The position numbers and the translations under genes are program-made. From Paenibacillus dendritiformis (lineage in GTDB: Bacteria > Bacillota > Bacilli > Paenibacillales > Paenibacillaceae), in assembly GCF_021654795.1 (NCBI RefSeq), contig NZ_AP025344.1:5270501-5334500 (forward strand): a stretch of DNA of 64,000 bases. Reading direction: 5' to 3'. The notes under the pieces were generated by a model. It saw nothing but the letters and a program-made list of their open reading frames with translations. It was not told the DNA's origin and made no database searches. This document shows, piece by piece, positions 25,957 through 34,268 of this stretch (position 1 is its first letter; each line of letters starts with the position of its first letter).

Positions 25957-27384
25957 TTACAGCAGAGGCGACAGCAGCCGCATGAGGGCTTCGGCGGCGC
26001 GCTGTCCGCGGGAACGGGTGACGAACTTGTTGTAATCGATCTCGACGCTGTCTTCGAAGTCGCGCAAAAAATCTTCCTCAATCCGATCGACCGCCGATGC
26101 TTCGAACAGCACCGCGTTGACTTCGAAGTTGCTGAAAAAGCTTCGCATATCGAGGTTCGCCGTTCCCACGCATCCCAATGTCCGGTCCATGAGGAAGGTT
26201 TTCGCGTGCGCGAAGCCTTTCTGGTACTGATAGAAGCGGACGCCCGCCTGCAGCAGCTCCTCCACGTAAGACAGAGAGGCCCAATCGACGAGACGCGAAT
26301 CCGATTTGCCCGGAATAATGATCCGGACATCGATCCCGCTGACGGCGGCCGTCTTGATCGCGAGGCGCACGCTGGCGTCGGGAATGAAGTACGGCGTAAT
26401 GATCCAGACCCGCTCCCGCGCGGAACCGAGCACCCCGAAGAACAGCTCCTGAATCGCATCCCAGCTTGCGTCCGGCCCGCTCGAGATCATCTTTACCTGC
26501 TCCTTCCCCTTGCATTGATGGGGCGGAAACAGCTCGCGAACCGGCAGGGACTGCTCGGTCACGAACGTCCAGTCGTGCAGAAAAATCGCCTGCAGCGCAT
26601 AAACCGCATCTCCTTCAACCTGCAAATGCGTATCGCGCCAAAAACCAAGCTTGCGGTCCAACCCCAAATAATCGTCGCCGATATTCATTCCGCCGACAAA
26701 GCCGATCCGCCCGTCTACGATAAGCAGCTTCCGATGATTGCGGTAATTGAGGCGGCGGCGGAAAAACGAAACGGACAGCGGCAGGAACCAATGAAATTCC
26801 ACGCCCGCTTCCTTGAACGTCCGCAAGTATTTGCGGCGCAGTTCGATGCTGCCGACGCCGTCGGCCACGATGCGGACGCGGACCCCTTCCTTCGCCTTGG
26901 CGATAAGCGCCTGCTGGAAGACGGTGCCGATGCCGTCGTCCCGCAAAATATAAAATTCCATATGGATATGATGCTTCGCTTCCCGGATAGCGGACAGCAT
27001 CGCTTCGAACGTGGCTTGTCCATTCGTCAGCACCCGCGTCTCGTTGCAGCTCGTAATCGGGCTTTCCGAGAGAGAAGAGATGAGCTCGAACAAGCGTTCC
27101 TGGCTATGCATTTGCGGGTTGTTCAGCTCGTCCGGACGGCTCACCGTCCGGATTCCGATGGCGCGGGTCCGGTTCTCGGGATGCCCCCAGCCTCCCCTTT
27201 TCCGTACCCGGCGCCGGGCCGTATATTCCTGGGCGAGGAAGTAGTACATGACGAAGCCGATCAGCGGGAAGCAGAACAGAACCAGCAGCCAGGCTACCGC
27301 CTTGGAAGGCTGCTTGTACTCCAGCAACACGATTGTAAAAATCTGAAATATGTATATGAGCAAGGCGACTACCAGCCATAACAT
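25957..27384 (-). CDS. cls: cardiolipin synthase
   Basis: A 475-residue phospholipase-D-superfamily enzyme that joins two phosphatidylglycerols to make cardiolipin. Two N-terminal membrane segments (MLWLVVALLIYIFQIFTIVLLE and AVAWLLVLFCFPLIGFVMYYFLA) precede two HKD motifs: 'NHRKLLIVDGRIGFVGGMNIGDDY' and 'AHAKTFLMDRTLGCVGTANLDMRSF'. An ATG ten bases after GGAGGTT is chosen rather than the in-frame TTG just before it. Convergent with the NHEJ cluster. Full length for the family. Confidence 0.95.
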   Translation of the reverse strand: MLWLVVALLIYIFQIFTIVLLEYKQPSKAVAWLLVLFCFPLIGFVMYYFLAQEYTARRRVRKRGGWGHPENRTRAIGIRTVSRPDELNNPQMHSQERLFELISSLSESPITSCNETRVLTNGQATFEAMLSAIREAKHHIHMEFYILRDDGIGTVFQQALIAKAKEGVRVRIVADGVGSIELRRKYLRTFKEAGVEFHWFLPLSVSFFRRRLNYRNHRKLLIVDGRIGFVGGMNIGDDYLGLDRKLGFWRDTHLQVEGDAVYALQAIFLHDWTFVTEQSLPVRELFPPHQCKGKEQVKMISSGPDASWDAIQELFFGVLGSARERVWIITPYFIPDASVRLAIKTAAVSGIDVRIIIPGKSDSRLVDWASLSYVEELLQAGVRFYQYQKGFAHAKTFLMDRTLGCVGTANLDMRSFFSNFEVNAVLFEASAVDRIEEDFLRDFEDSVEIDYNKFVTRSRGQRAAEALMRLLSPLL

Positions 27385-27665
27385 CAATTTTTCTAACCTC
27401 CGCCTGTCATTGACCTCGTTGCCTTTGCAGGACTTATTTCATGTATTACATCAGTGCAGGCCTCCTGTCAACTCTGCCCGTTCGGCATCCCGTTCCTGTT
27501 CTCATCCTTCCGGTCCCCCCTATCCTTCCAGTATTGTGTATTTTTCGGCCTAATCATACGTGCAAAATCGCTCATTCGGACAGATAACCGTTCTGTATAG
27601 CGGGACAGTGGAATAGAGTGCAATAGGTAGACTTTGCAAGATTACGCGGAATCCGAGGTGATGTG

Positions 27666-28925
27666 ATGAAAGGGCGTTGGTGGAATGGCCGAATGACACT
27701 GCTCGTCATCCGCGACGCGGAGCAAGCGGTCAAGCAGATGAATGTGCCGAAAATGCTCGTTGTCTCCGTCCCGATTGCCGCCGTCTTGTCGATATCGGGT
27801 CTGGTGCTGAGCATGCAGTGGAAGGCCGCGGCGGAGATCCGCGAGTTGGAAGGCCTGCTGTCTAACCAGTCCGAGGCGCTTGAAGTTACGGTCAAGAATA
27901 AGGACGAAGCGATTCAACGGCTGCAGAATGAGATCGTCCGCCTCTCTTCGGAGACCGAGACCGTCAAGCAGCGGATCAATCACATGAGCAGCCTCGAGAA
28001 GCAATTGGAAGACTTCGTGGAAGGAAATTCCGGGGTGTCCAAGGATAGCGGCGGGAAGCAAGCCCGCTTCGTCCGCACCGCCGGCAGGAACGAGCACCGG
28101 CAGGTCGGCGGCGAGGAGATTGGGGTCAGTACGGAGCAGATGCTGGAGTTGGCCGAGCGCTCGCGGCTGGATCTCGTCCAGATGAAGCGCATGCTGTCTT
28201 CCATACAGCGCAATGCGCCGGCCGTCTTGAATCAAGCGCAGAAGAAGCAGGAACTCATCGCGGGAACGCCGTCCGTCTGGCCGACAAAGTCACGTCGCTT
28301 GACCTCCAGCTTCGGGTACCGGAAGGACCCGTTGACCGGATATGCCGCATTCCATGCCGGCATTGACATTGGCGGCGAGACGGGCGACTCCGTCCTCGCA
28401 GCGGCCGAGGGAGAAGTGATCGAAGCCGGGTTCAACGCTTCGCGGGGCAATTATATTATTATCCGGCATGTCAATCAATTGGACACCTGGTATATGCATC
28501 TGCAGCGAATCCGCGTCTCCGTGGGCGACAAGGTCGGCAAAGGCGACACGATTGGCGCGCTAGGCACGACCGGCCGCAGCACCGGGCCGCATCTCCACTT
28601 CCAGATTGTCCAGCGGGGCGAACCGATCGATCCGCTTCCGTTCCTGACGAAGGCATCCGCGGGCACCCCGGCAGAGGGACGGTCCGTTAAGATCTCTGCC
28701 GCCTCCGGCGCCGCGGGGAGTCCTGCGGGTTCTGGGGGGGCCTGGTCTTCCCGAGTCAAGAACCGTTCAGACGCTTTCGGTGGCATAGAGTACCTTGGAA
28801 GTTCCCGGACATCCGGTTCCGAGAGTACCGGTCCCGGGTCTTCCCCATCCTCCCCGGCCTCCGTTACCAGACTGTCGCCGCTTCCGAAGTGGATCACGGA
28901 AACGGTGCCTGCCTACGGCACATAA
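27666..28925 (+). CDS. M23 family metallopeptidase (membrane-anchored)
   Basis: A 419-residue zinc endopeptidase that cuts peptidoglycan cross-bridges. It has one N-terminal membrane segment (LVVSVPIAAVLSISGLVLSM), a coiled-coil region (about residues 55-130) and an LytM/M23 domain. The metal ligands are H..D in 'AAFHAGIDIGGETGDSV' and the HLHF motif in 'GRSTGPHLHFQIVQRGEPIDPLPFL'. The last about 85 residues are Ser/Gly/Pro-rich. It is followed by a bactofilin gene 45 bases downstream, a pairing known from several bacteria where the bactofilin localises the hydrolase. Confidence 0.92.
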   Translation: MKGRWWNGRMTLLVIRDAEQAVKQMNVPKMLVVSVPIAAVLSISGLVLSMQWKAAAEIRELEGLLSNQSEALEVTVKNKDEAIQRLQNEIVRLSSETETVKQRINHMSSLEKQLEDFVEGNSGVSKDSGGKQARFVRTAGRNEHRQVGGEEIGVSTEQMLELAERSRLDLVQMKRMLSSIQRNAPAVLNQAQKKQELIAGTPSVWPTKSRRLTSSFGYRKDPLTGYAAFHAGIDIGGETGDSVLAAAEGEVIEAGFNASRGNYIIIRHVNQLDTWYMHLQRIRVSVGDKVGKGDTIGALGTTGRSTGPHLHFQIVQRGEPIDPLPFLTKASAGTPAEGRSVKISAASGAAGSPAGSGGAWSSRVKNRSDAFGGIEYLGSSRTSGSESTGPGSSPSSPASVTRLSPLPKWITETVPAYGT

Positions 28926-28970
28926 CCCCGGACATATGAAGCCAAATCTGTCAAAACAGGAGGGATTACG

Positions 28971-29429
28971 ATGTTTCAACGCTCATCCCAGCGGATTAAG
29001 CCGACGGACACATTCATCGGCCACGGCACCGATATGAACGGCACCATTCACTCGCAGTCGAATGTGCGCATCGACGGTAAATTTACGGGCGAGCTGAGCA
29101 GCAGCGGCACGATCACCGTCGGCGAGCGCGGAGAGGCTCACTCCACCTTGATCGCCCGCCATGTCGTCGTCGCGGGCACCGTTGTCGGCGATATCAAGAC
29201 GACGGGCAGGCTGCTCATCACCTCGTCTGGACAGGTGCTGGGCCATTGCGAATCGGGGCTGCTGGTCGTCGAGGAAGGCGGCATCCTGAACGGCACGAGC
29301 ATGGTGGAGCGGGAAGCGAAGGAAGGAACCTTCGCGAACGGCGCTGCCGCCGCCTGTGAACCGCCCGAACGGGAACGGCCGGAGAAGCAGGACGACGAGG
29401 AAAATGCCGGAACGAAGCAAGCGGGCTAA
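28971..29429 (+). CDS. bactofilin (polymer-forming cytoskeletal protein)
   Basis: A 152-residue bactofilin. The core 'TFIGHGTDMNGTIHSQSNVRIDGKFTGELSSSGTITVGERGEAHSTLIARHVVVAGTVVGDI' is the right-handed beta-helix with its recurring G-x-I/V rungs. Short polar tails flank it; the C-terminal one (ERERPEKQDDEENAG) is acidic. It polymerises without nucleotide and usually positions cell-wall enzymes. CAGGAGGG precedes the ATG. It shares an operon with the M23 peptidase and ends at a strong terminator. Confidence 0.92.
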   Translation: MFQRSSQRIKPTDTFIGHGTDMNGTIHSQSNVRIDGKFTGELSSSGTITVGERGEAHSTLIARHVVVAGTVVGDIKTTGRLLITSSGQVLGHCESGLLVVEEGGILNGTSMVEREAKEGTFANGAAAACEPPERERPEKQDDEENAGTKQAG

Positions 29430-29449
29430 CCAAGCCGCTTGCTTTTTTT
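29417..29449 (+). terminator. terminator after bactofilin
   Basis: GCAAGCGG/CCGCTTGC arms with a ten-base loop, followed by seven T's. The left arm overlaps the end of the coding region. Confidence 0.9.
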
Positions 29450-29786
29450 CTGGGGCTCACTCTCCCCAATCAAGAGAGATGTGGCCCCGTATGTAATTTG
29501 CGCCTGCCCTCTGTTTATGCTAGTTGGCTTAGCTCTTGCTCACCGCCGTATCATCCGCGCCATCCTCCCGGCGCCTGAAACGGCTGTGTCTCGCACCCTC
29601 TCCAGCCTTCTTCCTCTCCATTCTCTAGTTTCCCTTCCAAGCCCTCATTCCAATCCCTGCTCTGCGACAACCCTTTCCCCACACGCTTTGCCCCTATCTT
29701 GCAACTACATCCTTGTCCTTTCCAACTGCCTCTTTTTCCCCGCCCCGACGGGAATCCGGCCCGAAGGCGATGCCGCTGTCCTCTTG
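29450..29786. other. pyrimidine-rich intergenic region
   Basis: Rich in C and T on the plus strand (many CCCTTC/CTCTC runs). No convincing gene, hairpin or promoter was found. It lies downstream of two converging operons and probably serves as a spacer. Confidence 0.3.
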
Positions 29787-29993
29787 CTAACGCAGCGATT
29801 CATAGGGCAAATCCGTCAGCCGGACGCGCCACAGCCGATTCAACGGCCGATGCTTCGCGATACATTGCTCGCACCCGCCGATCGGATTATCGCCGCAGAA
29901 GCCCGTCCGAAATACCAGCATCGCTTCCTCATGGACCAGCAGGCGCTGGCAGCCCAGGCATTTCACTGCCGTAGGCAATTGCTTCCCTCTCAT
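29787..29993 (-). CDS. small Cys-rich protein, possible zinc ribbon
   Basis: A 68-residue protein with two paired-cysteine clusters: 'CLGCQRLL' and 'GFCGDNPIGGCEQCIAKH'. This arrangement could bind zinc. GAGGGGAGC lies six bases before the ATG. It follows the nucleotide-sugar dehydrogenase-like gene by 28 bases on the same strand, so it is probably last in the rfbC-rfbD operon. No family recognised. Confidence 0.5.
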   Translation of the reverse strand: MRGKQLPTAVKCLGCQRLLVHEEAMLVFRTGFCGDNPIGGCEQCIAKHRPLNRLWRVRLTDLPYESLR

Positions 29994-30021
29994 GTGCTTG
30001 CTCCCCTCATCCCGAATGGAT

Positions 30022-30696
30022 TCATGCCGGTCCCCCGCGTTGCCGTGTCAATCCGCCGCCCAGGCCCGGCATCGTCTTGGGCCATGGCGGATAGCGAAGC
30101 CGCTCCACCCTGTCCATCTCCGGGCGGCAGCTGCTTCGCCACAGCCGGCGGGCCTCTTCGTCCGCCGGTTCGGCGGGACGCTCCCGCCAGAGCGGCACCC
30201 CTCCGCGCGCAGCCCAGCGCTGCGCGTATTCCGCCACCCGGTACGGCACATAGCGTACCGGCCGCTTCATCGGCGCGAACAGCTCCCCAAGCGCCGCCAA
30301 CGGCTGCCCGTCCGCCGTGCCGAGGAGGACGGTGCCGGTCGCCTGCAGCCAGGCGGGAGGCAGATACGCGACATCGGTCGCAGGCCCGGCCTCCCCTCCC
30401 CCGCGCAGGCGCTCCGTCGAGCCGGGCGCAGCCTCCGGCGCGGCCACGATGGCGAGGCGCATCGCCTCCGCAAGCCCCCGGCCGCGAGGCCAAGAGCCCG
30501 GCACGACGACGGCATCGGCACGGCGGACGGCGTAGTCCGCATGCACGGTGCACAGCATGCGGCTGGCGCAGACGCGGCGCCAGTGCTCGGCCTCCTCGGC
30601 TTCCGGGAGGACGAGCCAGACATCATGGCCGAGCTTGCTCAGCCGCCAGGCCAGGTCCAGCCCCCCCTCCCGCGCTCCCATTACAGCGCATCGCAT
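30022..30696 (-). CDS. degenerate nucleotide-sugar dehydrogenase-like protein
   Basis: A 224-residue protein starting with a Rossmann-like 'MRCAVMGAREGGLDLAWRLSKLGHDVWLVLP', where the Gly pattern resembles GxGxxG but is altered. 'YLPPAWLQATGTVLLGTADGQPLAALGELFAPMKRPVRYVPYRVAEYAQRWA' parallels the 'NPEFLREG...IG...L..LY.P...AE..KYA' block of UDP-glucose/GDP-mannose dehydrogenases. It is half the usual length (about 440) and the catalytic Cys region is absent. Probably a non-catalytic or repurposed paralogue. It sits 30 bases after rfbD. Confidence 0.5.
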   Translation of the reverse strand: MRCAVMGAREGGLDLAWRLSKLGHDVWLVLPEAEEAEHWRRVCASRMLCTVHADYAVRRADAVVVPGSWPRGRGLAEAMRLAIVAAPEAAPGSTERLRGGGEAGPATDVAYLPPAWLQATGTVLLGTADGQPLAALGELFAPMKRPVRYVPYRVAEYAQRWAARGGVPLWRERPAEPADEEARRLWRSSCRPEMDRVERLRYPPWPKTMPGLGGGLTRQRGGPA

Positions 30697-30726
30697 GCCT
30701 TTCCCTCCTCCCTGGCGTTCCCATTC

Positions 30727-31602
30727 CTAGCGAACCGGGCCGCCCGCCGCATAGCGGCGCAAATAATCGGCCAGCGCTTCGCGCCACGGGCGCATCGGCG
30801 GAAAGCCGTTCAAGCGCAGCGCCCATCCTTCCAGGGCCGAAAAGGACGGCCGCCGGGCAGGACGGGGAAATTGCGATGTCGGCACGGAACGAACCTTAAC
30901 GGACAATCCCGCCTCCTCCATAATCGCAAGCGCAAATTCATGCCAGGAGCAGATCCCGGCATTTGTGACATGATATGTTCCAAAGCGGTTCGTCCGCAGC
31001 AGCCGCAAGATCATTTCGGCCAGATCGAGCGTATACGTAGGGCAGCCCGATTGATCATGCACCACTTTGAGCTCCGGCTGGACCGCCGCTTGACGCAGCA
31101 TCGTCTTGACGAAGTTATTGCCATGCGGCCCATATACCCACGACGTCCGAACGATGAAGGAGGACGGCTGCAGAAGCTGCACGAACCGCTCCCCTTCCCG
31201 CTTCGACGCGCCGTACACATTGATCGGGCGAGTGCGGGACGTCTCGGTGTACGGCTTCGTCGTCCGGCCGTCGAACACATAATCCGTGCTGACGTAGACG
31301 AGCTTCGCCCCGGCCTGGCTCGCGGCCGCCGCGACATTGCGCGAGCCGAAGGCATTGACTTGGTACGCCAGATCCGGATTGAGCTCCGCTTCGTCCACCT
31401 TCGTATATGCCGCGGCATGAATGACAGCGGATGGCCGATCCCGCAGAAATACACGCAGCACCTCCTCCGCATCCGTCACATCCAGCTCCTGGCGGCCATA
31501 ACCCCGGGCCGGGACGCCATAGCGGCGCAGCACCGCCATCATATCTTTGCCGAGCTGGCCCTCCGCTCCGGTAACGAGCACAATCCTTCCCTGATTCATC
31601 AT
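30727..31602 (-). CDS. rfbD: dTDP-4-dehydrorhamnose reductase
   Basis: A 291-residue short-chain dehydrogenase making dTDP-L-rhamnose in the last step. 'IVLVTGAEGQLGKDMM' is the NAD(P)-binding loop, 'VIHAAAYTKVDEAE' and 'YVSTDYVFDG' are family signatures, and 'PINVYGASKREGE' carries the catalytic YxxxK. 'VRTSWVYGPHGNNFVKTML' and 'GCPTYTLDLAEMIL' complete it. The start uses the ATG pair after GAGGTGG and overlaps the rfbC stop region, so the two are coupled. Confidence 0.94.
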   Translation of the reverse strand: MMNQGRIVLVTGAEGQLGKDMMAVLRRYGVPARGYGRQELDVTDAEEVLRVFLRDRPSAVIHAAAYTKVDEAELNPDLAYQVNAFGSRNVAAAASQAGAKLVYVSTDYVFDGRTTKPYTETSRTRPINVYGASKREGERFVQLLQPSSFIVRTSWVYGPHGNNFVKTMLRQAAVQPELKVVHDQSGCPTYTLDLAEMILRLLRTNRFGTYHVTNAGICSWHEFALAIMEEAGLSVKVRSVPTSQFPRPARRPSFSALEGWALRLNGFPPMRPWREALADYLRRYAAGGPVR

Positions 31603-31603
31603 C

Positions 31604-32173
31604 TCACCCACCTCGCTCCAGACTGGACAGGGAGAACGTCTCGGCGCTTTCCAGCAGCGGCAGCATCTTGTCCTTGTCCGACATTATCGGATCCGAGGCC
31701 GGCCACGGTATCCCGATCGCGGGATCATCCCATCGGATCCCCCGATCCCATTCCGGCGCGTAGTGGGCATCCACCTTGTACATCACCTCGGTATCATCCA
31801 CCAAGGTGCAGAATCCGTGGGCATAGCCTGGCGGAATCAGGAGCTGCCGCTTGTTGGCCGCGCTCAAAATCACGCCAATCCATTGGCCGAACCGCGGTGA
31901 TCCGCGGCGGATATCGACCGCCACATCATATATGGCGCCGGCAAGCACCCGCACCAGCTTCGTCTGCGCCATCGGCTCCAACTGGTAATGCAATCCGCGA
32001 ATCGTTCCGGCCCGGGCAGACAGCGAATGATTATCCTGCACGAACGTCTGCGGAATACCGGAAGCCTCCCATTTTTCGCGATGATAGCTTTCCATAAAAA
32101 AGCCGCGGCCGTCTTCCAACACTTTCGGTTCCAACATCAAAACGCCGTCGAGCGGCGTAGAAGTGATTTTCAT
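31604..32173 (-). CDS. rfbC: dTDP-4-dehydrorhamnose 3,5-epimerase
   Basis: A 189-residue cupin-fold epimerase. The start MKITSTPLDGVLMLEP fits AAGGAG nine bases upstream; a longer frame lacks a site. 'DNHSLSARAGTIRGLHYQLEPMAQTKLVRVLAGAIYDVAVDIRRGSPRFGQW' includes the catalytic His and the 'RGLHYQ' motif; 'LLIPPGYAHGFCTLVDDTEVMYK' follows. Together with rfbD it makes dTDP-rhamnose; rfbA and rfbB are not in the window and must lie elsewhere. Confidence 0.95.
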   Translation of the reverse strand: MKITSTPLDGVLMLEPKVLEDGRGFFMESYHREKWEASGIPQTFVQDNHSLSARAGTIRGLHYQLEPMAQTKLVRVLAGAIYDVAVDIRRGSPRFGQWIGVILSAANKRQLLIPPGYAHGFCTLVDDTEVMYKVDAHYAPEWDRGIRWDDPAIGIPWPASDPIMSDKDKMLPLLESAETFSLSSLERGG

Positions 32174-32831
32174 GTAACACAACTCCTTGTTCTGACGAAT
32201 CGGACGGTTCAGCCGCTTGGCCGCTCCCCTTCGCGGACGCCTCGCCGAGGGCTGGAATACCCATTTCCTCATCCTATGCAGAACCGCAGTGCAGCGTCTG
32301 TATGGCCGGAATCATAACGACGCCTACTTATATATATGCCCGCGGATCCCGAACAATGATCCCGCGCCTGCGATCGCTCTCATCGGCTTGAGACTTGGAA
32401 CAGAGCCGGCGATCCGATATCCGGCCGCCGTTCTCCCCGCTTCGAGGGCCGCGCGACCCGCCATCGGCAGGCCGGGGCATCGAAGCGGCCTTGTCCGCCG
32501 ATAAGCCGCCCCGTAGCATCCGGGCCGGGACGGCAATCCGGGCCGAAACTGGATGCTCATTGCGCCCCGGACACAACCGGCCTATAATGAGACGACGGAA
32601 ACCGGTGTACAAAGACGGGCCCCTATGCCGGACGCACGTCTCGCCGGAGCGCTGTCAGGCACCGGTTCAACTCGCCACCAGATTCGGTGCCAGGCCGAGT
32701 TGGCCGTCTCACAGCCTTCGAGGGCCAAGATTGCGACGGGCTGATGGGGCTGATGGGGCTGAGAGGCCGATGGGGCCGTTACATCCGAAGCCACAGGAGA
32801 AGCAAATTAGAAGCAAAGGAGGAGCACCAAG
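32174..32831. other. long intergenic region, nothing recognised
   Basis: About 650 bases between divergent rfbC and the XRE gene. Frames are open by composition only and none resembles a protein. A short GATGGGGCT direct repeat occurs near 32742-32762. The promoters of both flanking genes should lie here but no clear -35/-10 pair was found. Confidence 0.3.
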
Positions 32832-33200
32832 ATGGAGCTCGGAAGCCGACTGGGACAGCTGCGCGAGCGCAGCGGCTGGACGCAGGAAGAAATGGCGGAG
32901 AAGCTAGGCATTACGCGGGCCGCACTATCGCATTACGAGAAGAACCGGCGCAAGCCCGACTTCGAGACCTTGATACGGGCAGCCGATCTGTTCGGCGTGT
33001 CGGTTGATTATTTGATCGGCCGGCTTCCCCGCGGGGGCATGCGGCCGGATTCGAAGCCCGCTGAAGCCGCCCCCGGAATCGAGCTGAGTGATCCTTTGGC
33101 GTTGAGCCGCCTTCGCTTCGAGGTCGACGGGGAGCCACTAACTTACGAGGAAGCACGCCGATTCGTCGCCTTCGTGCGGGCGGAGCGGATGATGCGCTAA
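32832..33200 (+). CDS. XRE family transcriptional regulator
   Basis: A 122-residue regulator with an N-terminal Cro/C1-type helix-turn-helix (about residues 6-60: RLGQLRERSGWTQEEMAEKLGITRAALSHYEKNRRKPDFETLIRAADLFGVSVDYLIGR). A short C-terminal segment follows (SDPLALSRLRFEVDGEPLTYEEARRFVAFVRAER), as in SinR/Xre-like proteins of Bacilli. AAGGAGGAG precedes the ATG. Target unknown. Confidence 0.88.
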   Translation: MELGSRLGQLRERSGWTQEEMAEKLGITRAALSHYEKNRRKPDFETLIRAADLFGVSVDYLIGRLPRGGMRPDSKPAEAAPGIELSDPLALSRLRFEVDGEPLTYEEARRFVAFVRAERMMR

Positions 33201-33312
33201 GGGGCAGGGGATCTGACTTGGTGCAGAGAGGTGTGCCGCGCCAGGGCAGGCGGGGGCACGCTATTCGGGCAGGGGCGATTCAATGCCGCAGCGAGCCTTC
33301 CCGTTCAAAAAC

Positions 33313-33505
33313 GCAAAAAAACCTGCAAAAGTGCAGGATTCGTGCCGTACCTCCTTTTCGAAAGGAAAAATACTGCAAAAGCGCATCAATTTCCCTCCTT
33401 ATCGCTTGGATCGGGATAGAATGGACGAAAAATCCTGTCTTTTTGCAGGAATCCTACCAAAAAAGGGTTATGCACCGGTAAAATGCTGTAAAATTGCAGG
33501 ATTGC
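33313..33505. repeat. degenerate CTGCAAAA-TGCAGG intergenic repeats
   Basis: Four related short palindromic elements: 33322-33337 (CCTGCAAAAGTGCAGG, perfect arms), 33371-33386 (decayed), 33434-33449 (inverted), 33484-33503. Copies are 49-63 bases apart, and two are followed by CTCCT within about 15 bases. The first, read on the minus strand, ends in seven T's and would act as a terminator. Confidence 0.5.
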
Positions 33506-33574
33506 TCTCCTCGGTGCCATCATACATAGAGCTGCAGGCTCAAAGGAGGCGGCTAGGAGCAATGTAGAGAAATA

Positions 33575-33605
33575 AAAAACATCCCCGCCTTTCAAACGAG
33601 GATGT
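33575..33605 (-). terminator. minus-strand terminator below the tandem repeat
   Basis: ACATCCTCG/CGGGGATGT arms followed on the minus strand by TTTTTTAT. It lies about 30 bases below the tandem-repeat array, so a minus-strand transcript, for instance from the MFS gene, would include the array and stop here. Confidence 0.7.
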
Positions 33606-33636
33606 CCCAGTGAGTTAAGCAATGTTGCTTAAGATA

Positions 33637-34230
33637 GGTTTGTGAAGCTACCTTCCTCTACATGCCTCAAGATGTGCTCGGGAAGCCACATTCCGCTGCA
33701 TGCCTCAAGAGTAGCTTGTAAAGCTAGGTTCCACAACGTTTCATCAGGTAAGCTTATAAAGCTACGTTCCTCTACGTGCCTCAAGATGTGCTCGGGAAGC
33801 TACATTCCGCTGCATGCCTCAAGAGTAACTTGTAAAGCTAGGTTCCACAACGTTTCATCGGTAAGCTTATAAAGCTACGTTCCTCTACATGCGGAAGCCA
33901 CATTCCGCTGCATGCCTCAAGATGCGCTCGGGAAGCCACATTCCGCTGCATGCCTTCAAGAGTAGCTTGTAAAGCTAGGTTCCACAACGTTTCATCAGGT
34001 AAGCTTATAAAGCTACGTTCCTCTACGGGCCTCAAGATGCGCTCGGGAAGCTACATTCCGCTGCATGCCTCAAGAGTAGCTTGTAAAGCTAGGTTCCACA
34101 ACGTTTCATCAGGTAAGCTTATAAAGCTACGTTCCTCTACGGGCCTCAAGATGCGCTCGGGAAGCCACATTCCGCTGCATGCCTTTAAGATAAGCTTGTG
34201 GAGCTACGTTCCTCTACATGCCCAAGAATG
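33637..34230. repeat. higher-order tandem repeat (38-bp monomers, 114-bp period)
   Basis: About fifteen diverged copies of a roughly 38-base monomer whose core reads AAGCTA(C/G)(G/A)TTCC. Monomers come in three subtypes arranged as a trimer: one starting GCTTGTAAAGCTAGGTTCC, one AGCTTATAAAGCTACGTTCC, one GCTCGGGAAGC. Landmarks of the first subtype fall at 33711, 33825, 33962 and 34076, that is 114, 137 and 114 bases apart. Two subtypes hold an AGCTT-N3-AAGCT hairpin. There are no unique spacers, and the long frames on each strand are broken in some copies, so it is treated as non-coding. Confidence 0.85.
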
Positions 34231-34268
34231 ATAGTGAGAATTATGAAGCTATGGCTTGTTCTCTGCCC

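Noticed and set aside
33637..34230. CRISPR array
   Set aside because: Repeat units are contiguous and diverged with no unique spacers, and no cas genes lie nearby.
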